Assembly (NCBI GenBank): GCA_030549495.1
Contig: JAUIRK010000333.1
Coordinates: forward strand, 186,001-250,000
DNA: 64,000 nucleotides
Reading direction: 5' to 3'
Source of the DNA: Nectonema munidae
Lineage: Eukaryota > Nematomorpha > Nectonematoida > Nectonematidae
The stretch's first letter is position 1. The number at the start of each line of letters is the position of its first letter. The notes under the pieces are model-generated. The model made no database searches and was not told the DNA's origin. It saw only the letters and a list, made by a program, of their open reading frames with translations. Shown piece after piece: positions 57,541 to 64,000 of this stretch. A program made the position numbers and the translations under genes.

Positions 57541-59708
57541 AGAGCTTTTCAACCGCGCCCCTGTGGATTCGAGAACAAACTCAACCTCTTGCAAAAATTA
57601 GGCTGACGTACAATCATGTTGAAGCAGTCACAATTTTGCAAAGTTTTTCTTCTATTAATAGTACTTAGTGAATTTTTTTATAAGCTCTATGGCCGCTACG
57701 AATTTAAAGAGGGGCACATCCTCCCTTTTTGAGTATACTCTCTTTTGAACAGTTTGATCAACTGTAAAACTTCAATTTTTTGAAAGAGTACTTAAAGTCG
57801 GAAATGTGAGTGGATTGAACACAAATTTTAATCCCTACACACTATTCTATATCCATGCGCTACTAACACATGTACATTAGGGTGTCAAAAAATCACATGA
57901 GAAAAAATATTATATATCTTAATCAATTTTTTTCCTTCTATAATTTTCACTGTTCAAGCAAAAAGTTAGGTGAATTTAAATATATTAGGCTGCGCAAATC
58001 TTAGAAAAACAAATAATAAAAGATGAATAAAACTAAAAAATATTGAAATAAAAAAATATGATCACATTTAGCAGAAATTGTTTTACAATTTTTTATTCAC
58101 TTGTTCTATTTGATACAAATAATAATACACAGACAAAATTGTGGAACTTGCACTCTAATTGCAAAAAACTTGATTGAAAATTGTTGCCACTCGTTTGTAG
58201 ACATTATATCCGTGAACTGATTGTAAATCATGTTTTTGACAAAGAAGCCATGAAGCCCGAATAAATGATCTTTGGGAAAGTTTGCAAATTGTGGAAAAGT
58301 ATAAACACAACATCACTTCCACAATGTTTACCATCCAGCGAAAAAGGAAAAAAAAAATTTCTACAATTTTTATTATTCTTGTGATTTTTGATAGAGAACA
58401 ATTTTTTGAATATCAACCAAGAGATGACTATTGAATGGAAGCAGGTGGATTCGGCCTCTGAATATATTTATATTAACATTGTCTTGCGGCCGAATTCTTC
58501 CAGAACGTTGTCCTGTATTTCTTTGAGTATCAGAAGCTAAAAGAATACGGATAAATGTTCCTGGTGCTAGAGGCAATATTTAAAGATCTATTTGTTTATA
58601 TCACAATTAAATTTAAAAGCAAAATGCAAATGAAGCAAACTTAATGGTCTTCAACTATTTTGAAAAAAATGCGAAAAACTTTAAAGTATTAAGTCGTCAT
58701 CCTTGGTATCTAAACGATGGTTTCTTCTTGTAGCATACTCCAAAAGAAAAACGTTGTCCTGTGAATAATTTTGGTAGAGAAAGATATAGAAGCGAAAACA
58801 ATTTTAGATTTTATTTCAAGCAATAACAAAAAAAATTTAATTTTATAAAACGTATCGCTATAATTTTTAAATAACGAACCAGAAAATTGGGGAAATGACA
58901 AATGTTAAATTAGCAAACAATTTTGCCACAAGCCTTAATGTTTTAAATGATGCAGTTGAACGTGGAATAGCTTTTATTCAGAATTTTAATGGCGTAAAGG
59001 CCGTACTTCCTGCAGATAATAATAATTGAATATATAAAAAAAATTTCTTAAAGCTACGAAAAAAACGTATTTCACAATTTATTCAAATATAAATTAAATG
59101 CCTACCTTTCTGTGATAAATATTCTCACTTTTATATTTCTACTATTTTTATAAATAAAGTATTTTGATAATACCAAAAATACTATTTACAATTTTTCGTT
59201 AAAAAATCTGTTGAATAAACCTTTAAACAATTTTAAACTGGCAATTGAAATTTCCTATAATTTTTTTAAACGTTTTCTTAAAATAAACCAAATAATTATA
59301 GAGGGTAAGAATTCATCTTTTAAAAATAAAAACATTATTATCGCCATAATGTACTGCATGCACTGTGCGAAGAAGCATTTGCTACTAATGTACGCCAGAT
59401 AAAGAATGTGCTAGTGTTATAAAGAAACAACTACATTTCATGATATGAGAATTATATTTTATTAATTCAATATGTTTTATATAATGGGTTAATTTTACCT
59501 TAGTGATGTGCTATTTTGAAATTTCCAAACCAGAAGTAGAATGTTAATTGATTCAAAAAGTTTCTTGTTGTAGTTACTTTCTTGGTTAAAGATTTTTTAC
59601 ATTTTATTAATTTTGCAAAATTTCTTTATTTTTTGTTTTTGATGCAGCGCTCTACCCGCAATGTTTGTTTTTGGTTCTTTGTTAAAGAAAAAGGTTGAGA
59701 AGCACTGA
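57541..59708 (+). mobile_element. 2.2-kb hAT element with perfect 8-bp duplication, in the CIAO2B intron
   Basis: Inverted ends CAGAGCTTTTCAACC and GGTTGAGAAGCACTG (three mismatches), flanked by identical ATTTAAGT (57533-57540 and 59709-59716). The end style matches the MITE at 23319. A degraded plus-strand coding relic lies inside. Confidence 0.88.
58897..59028 (+). pseudogene. Coding relic of the hAT element
   Basis: The plus-strand frame reads VKLANNFATSLNVLNDAVER then GIAFIQNFNGVKA. This resembles the VNDxAERGxxLIQxYN segment found near the end of transposase-like proteins in arthropods and cnidarians. The equivalents of the following DEEQKQ residues are not preserved, and stops surround it. 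Other short frames in the element are on both strands and not recognised. Confidence 0.45.
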
Positions 59709-59716
59709 TTTAAGTA

Positions 59717-62690
59717 ATGAAAACACTCATCCAAAGCGCATGCTCACAGTGACATTTAGAACTTTTTAACTAATCGGAAAACAAGTAAATCTTTATTAAT
59801 TTTTGACCACACTGGTCTTCTTCAGATGAATCAACAACTCGTTAAGTGAACACGAGAGAAGAGAGAATTTATTAATAAAGTTTTCACCTTGTTTGAATAA
59901 AAGTTTTACTTATTTTCCCATTATATCCTTCAACTTTATACATGACGTTTAAGCAACACTTTCTTTACATTTTAACGAAAGCTTAGCAGGGACAAGAAAC
60001 TTTTTCAATCTCGACTTCTGGTCTAGAAATTTCAAAATATCAAATTACTAAAGTAAAATGACAAAACTTTGCGAAGGCTGCTCAACCCGCTCCACGAACC
60101 CGAATCCTCAGACATTTTCTTAACTTGAGCCATATGCTTTTTAAATCTTCAATACTTGTATTCACTGCTTCTATGGTTTCTCATATGCGTTGTATACTTT
60201 CACGGTTTGATGTGCACTATAGAAAATCTTGATGCACCCAAGCATATAATACTAGTCCATATATAAGCGATTTTGTATTTAGATCTCAGTAAAGATTTCT
60301 CCTGGTTCACATGTGTCGGAAAGCGCAATAAACAAGCAACTCTCTGATAAAGAAAGAACTTTTGCTGCTTTAGAAAATCCAAATTTGCTCAATATGGTCA
60401 ACCAATGCCTATCCAACTCTATAATGCGATGTCCCATTCCCTCAACCAACTTTCCAATTCTTCATTGACAAATCTTGTATTTCATTTAAATTAAGTGACG
60501 TGTAGATTATTATTTATTGGAATCGCTTCTACCTACTGTCTTAATTTTATCGTATTTCTCCCCATCTTATTTATTCAAAATTTAGTCATGTCAAATAAAA
60601 GGCTTTTTAAAATGTTCTCTCATCTATCTACATTTTTTCATGGCGCGCCAAAAGGAGCTCCTCCACACACATCATAGAGATGCCTTGATATATTTGAGCC
60701 CCAAAAAGAGCTAAAATTTTCGAGCACATTTCTAAAGAATTCAGGCGTGTCTTGATGTCAACTTTTATGCTCTGAATTTGGGACCAAAATCAATAATCAT
60801 TCATTAAAAGATTTCATTTGTTTGTGTGGCTGAATATTTCAGATGCTTTGAATGCCAAGTTTTAATGGAAAATCAATAGAAGTGTGATTCACACATGTAT
60901 TGATTCATTTGGTTGCAGCACTAATAATATAATTTGCTTTGATTTATTAGATGACATTCATTTATTATTGTTTTAAAGTTGGGAAGCCGTTGTATCCTCA
61001 TTTAAATAACCCTTTTCAAATGTTGCTTCCTTAAATTAGCGCATCGACAGGATCCCGAAATAGTCATGCTACTCATGATGGAAAATTTATTCACGTACCA
61101 AAATTTGAAACATTCTGCTACATGACACTACAGCTCAGTTTAACTCGAACTTCGGATGAAATGATTTGGTGGGTTCCCAGCGTCGAATATGCACTAACAC
61201 CAGTGGTGGGATACGGTATGCTACGTTTCGGAATTATGGTACGATACGATCGCTTTTTTGTAGAAAATACTATTCGAAACGTTTTATTTTATCGAACCTG
61301 TGAGATGAAAATAGATTTATCAAGTTGAAGCGCTTAAATGATTAGATATTCCATTCCATAAGGTTTTGTGATTTATCTGTTCACCACATACACATGTAAT
61401 ATGATCCATAGAGAATATCATATGATTAATATCATTTGTAAAATCTAATTATACAAAAGATTTAAAGCAAATTGATTTATATACAAGGGAAAAATAATTT
61501 TCAATCTGTTTCTGTATTTTGAATTTTTGTGATCTGAAATACATTTTAAGTTATAAAAGATTAATGCTGAAAATGACATGGCTGAGAGCACTCTTTTTAC
61601 GTTGCAATAATTGAATTTGAATAAACTTTTTCAACATTTATCTAATTTTAAATGAATCTGTAATTTAACGTTATAGATAAAAAAAATCGTTTAAATCATG
61701 TTTCACATCTGTGAGACCAAACAGAGAAGTGAGATAGATAAACACACACGTCTAGTTTGTTTACGTGACGGTCTGTTGTATAAATAATTGTGACACAAAA
61801 TAAATGGCATTAAAACCCTTGACCAGACAAATCACATGTGAATCGCTCTTAAATATACGGTTTGTGATCAGCGCATCACATGTGATACACTCACGTTTTC
61901 CATCATTAAAACTCAAGTGGCTGGGAAACAAACTCATTTTAACGAATATGTTTCTGAAAGTCATAACTGTATCATTGAAAATTTTCAAAGTTGAAAAGTT
62001 TTTTCATTATTTTTTGTGTTCTCGAATCTGAAATACTATTTATTTTTAGAAACATCAAAAACAGTGCAGGCATAAACTGTCTTAAAAATATTTTTTTTCA
62101 CTGATTTTCGTAGTATGACATATCATTTTATTAGAGTGTTCCTTCTGCCATATGTCAGTAATCATTATTCACATATGTTTGGTTGATCATAAAAGTTAAC
62201 GTATCACATGTGAATCGCTAGTCGTGACTAAGTGTCCACATGCAATGCACTTCCTCTCATTATTCATTATATTTCATTTTTTGTTCAATCAATTGCTTCA
62301 TTTTTTGAATACATTTGTTTTATCGTGAAATTTAACGTTCTCCTGGTGAATTCTCATCTCAAGCTTTAACTGTTTTCAAATGGTATTTTATACATTAACT
62401 TTAAAATTGTGGTTTTACTTTCCTGATCCTGGTGCTAAAGATAATTTTTTCAATACGTTACATGTAATTTTCAGTATCATAAATCAAAATTAAACTTCAT
62501 TTTAATTTCAAACGTTTTAGAGTTTTTAGAGAGTTTTTGCGACCTTTGTGATTTCGCGTGTGTTTATTTACTTTCATCTTTTGTTTATATATCATAAAAT
62601 TTTTGTCAAATTATTTTTCATTAAAATTTTGCTGCACCATTGATTTTTTGAGAACATTTTCAATTTTTGTTCATAGTAAAATAACAAAAA
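59717..62690. other. Intronic or intergenic, nothing coding
   Basis: A solitary CAGTGGTGGGATACGGTA at 61201-61218 looks like a hAT-type end without its partner. The words ATCACATGTGAATCGCT at about 61832 and 62205 are a direct repeat. A coding-like patch at 61122-61328 has no known domain. Confidence 0.4.
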
Positions 62691-62725
62691 CTTTTTGAGT
62701 TTCAATATATCAGACATTCTGGGAA

Positions 62726-63440
62726 TGATGGAAGATGCTGATATAAATGCAAACGATATTTATATCACACCCTCTATCAATTCCTGCTCAATAGTGTCAG
62801 AGGAAGATTCTGGTGACGAGGAAAATGTTGAAATCAATAATTTTGGACCAAATCAGTTAGCGGCTGAAGGTATATTGGTAGCCCTCAATGATGAAGAGAC
62901 GGAAGATGAAATGGAAATTTGTCAAACGAGCAAAAGGGTTAAAATAATACAATGCATTAATTTTGATAGTAGAAGTAATTCAACTGGAAGTTTTAACCCT
63001 GAGTTTGGCCATTTTATTATGATAAATCTATGACAGTATTTGACGTTTTTTCTCTCTTTCTCAATGTCAACATTATTGATATGATTGTAAAATTTTCTAA
63101 TTTGTACGCTTCACAAAATAACTTCAGATTAGAGGTGACAAGAGATGAAATTCTTTGTTTCATTGATATTTTACTGTGTTCTAGTTGCGTAAAATTACCT
63201 CGTTCACGATTGTATTGGGACAAAAGAACTGATTTTTCAAATGTTTTAATTTCAAACTCTGAGCAACAGTATTGATGAAACAATGATTCAATATTTTGGT
63301 AGCCACCCGACCAAACAATTCTAAAAAGGGAAGTCAATTCGTTTTGGTTAGAAACAGTGCTCTCATTATATATCTCCAGGATACTGTATTCAGTTTGATA
63401 TATATCAAGGAAGAAACAATGAAACACAAAATAATTTGGT
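62726..63440 (+). pseudogene. piggyBac transposase, broken (element E)
   Basis: The plus-strand start is probably ATG 62726 (MMEDADINANDIYITPSINS) with an acidic region (EEDSGDEE, DEETEDEMEIC) typical of piggyBac N-termini. The frame breaks near 63033. Then VTRDEILCFIDILLCSSCVK and RLYWDKR match the N-terminal ELxxFIGILxxxG...RxYW block. At 63262-63420 come LSIDETMIQYFGSHPTKQF, KGKSIRFG and IQFDIYQGRNN, the DDE-core region normally separated by about 100 residues more, so an internal deletion is likely. The C-terminal part is absent. Ends not found. It is distinct from A and B. Confidence 0.78.
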
Positions 63441-63631
63441 TTAGGAGAGTTTTATTGAATTTTATTGAAAAAGCGAACAAAAGATGTGTTTTACTAAATT
63501 TTTCACAATTAACCCCATAAATTTATATTCTTTTTTTTATTATAAACAACTCTCCTAAGAAAACCTAAATTTATTTGTAGATTTTTAAAAAATAATTTTA
63601 ATTTCCGGTTCTCACACGCGTCCCACACAAA
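63441..63631. other. AT-rich spacer, nothing recognised
   Basis: No frame or repeat supported. Confidence 0.4.
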
Positions 63632-63935
63632 TTTGAAGATATATTTTTCTGTATGAAGTTTTAGGAAACTCTTCTTTATTATGTAATGAAATATTTTCAT
63701 AACATGTACGGTTGAACGCGGGTAGACAACTTGACTGTCATCTCCAGCCTGTATACTACGATTATTCATCTTCAACCTGTATACGACGATGATTCATCTC
63801 CAACCTGTATACTACGATGATTCTATGGTTTCTATTTCATGTACAAATGACTAGGGAGACAATGTTTAATTTTCTGTTCATATTTTGCTAGATGTAAGAT
63901 TTGATATACTTCATTCGAGGAGACGATGTTAGAAA
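63632..63935 (+). repeat. Dispersed unclassified repeat, copy 2
   Basis: Matches 19719-19995 in block order (TATGAAG, AGGAAAC, TTATGTAATG, GGTTGAACG, GGGTAGACAACTTG, GGAGACGATGT). It differs by an internal tandem expansion at 63739-63822. Confidence 0.7.
63739..63822. repeat. 28-bp tandem repeat, three units
   Basis: Units at 63739, 63767 and 63795 follow CATCTCCAACCTGTATACTA then CGATGATT with two or three substitutions. The copy at 19719 has only one loosely matching unit. Confidence 0.9.
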
Positions 63936-64000
63936 AGTTATTTTAAATAATATATTTGTCAAATTATCAAAATAAAATTGTGTAATCCAAGAATCGAAAA

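Overview
This is a visibly AT-rich eukaryotic window with few genes and many transposons. It has spliced exons (GT donors, CAG acceptors after pyrimidine tracts), tRNA-derived SINEs, a non-LTR retrotransposon, hAT and piggyBac DNA transposons, satellites and microsatellites. No operon, Shine-Dalgarno, CRISPR or prokaryotic gene is visible. The one firmly recognised host gene is an animal-type CIAO2B/galla-2, so I infer a metazoan. An arthropod, perhaps a crustacean, is my guess and is not proven by the sequence.

Host genes: (1) a PB1-domain exon on the minus strand at 2786-3262 with a GC-rich upstream region; (2) a minus-strand gene of unknown function reconstructed from splice signals (5' UTR exon near 12323-12460, coding exon 12045-12164, second coding exon 9687-9851, possible third 6995-7099); (3) the first coding exon of CIAO2B at 55489-55824, whose intron runs past the end of the window. 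GC-rich islands at 1130-1680 and 20440-20830 may be promoters or untranslated exons of other genes.

Repeats, left to right: TTAA-flanked piggyBac-type MITEs (842, 10405, 12763); a 184-bp inverted-repeat element (5741); GC-rich-end MITE (13332); a hAT with a perfect 8-bp target duplication (14178-15372); a perfect ATC microsatellite of about 393 units (16722-17899); a 99-bp tandem duplication (18839); a hAT MITE (23319); a piggyBac element containing a hAT MITE (29872-32656); a hAT transposase fragment (32815-33560); and SINEs (34798-35130).

The main structure lies between 35.3 and 49.6 kb. Two inverted copies of a previously unnamed (to me) TTAA-flanked, non-coding, satellite-carrying element occur at 35299-39223 and 45337-49420. 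The first copy was invaded by a ZBED-like hAT transposon and two SINEs. The second copy sits inside a 7.2-kb hAT element (42361-49589) with a spliced, broken transposase gene, and that hAT had itself inserted into a degenerate array beside another broken piggyBac transposase (40140-41830). After it come a LINE RNase H remnant (50860-51870), a Tigger-type end (53990), a hAT MITE (54335), a 2.2-kb hAT with a perfect 8-bp target duplication (57541-59708), and a broken piggyBac transposase (62726-63440).

The transposons do not form a working system with the host genes. What the window shows is a layered insertion history, readable from target-site duplications. All transposase genes seen are broken by stops, frameshifts or deletions.
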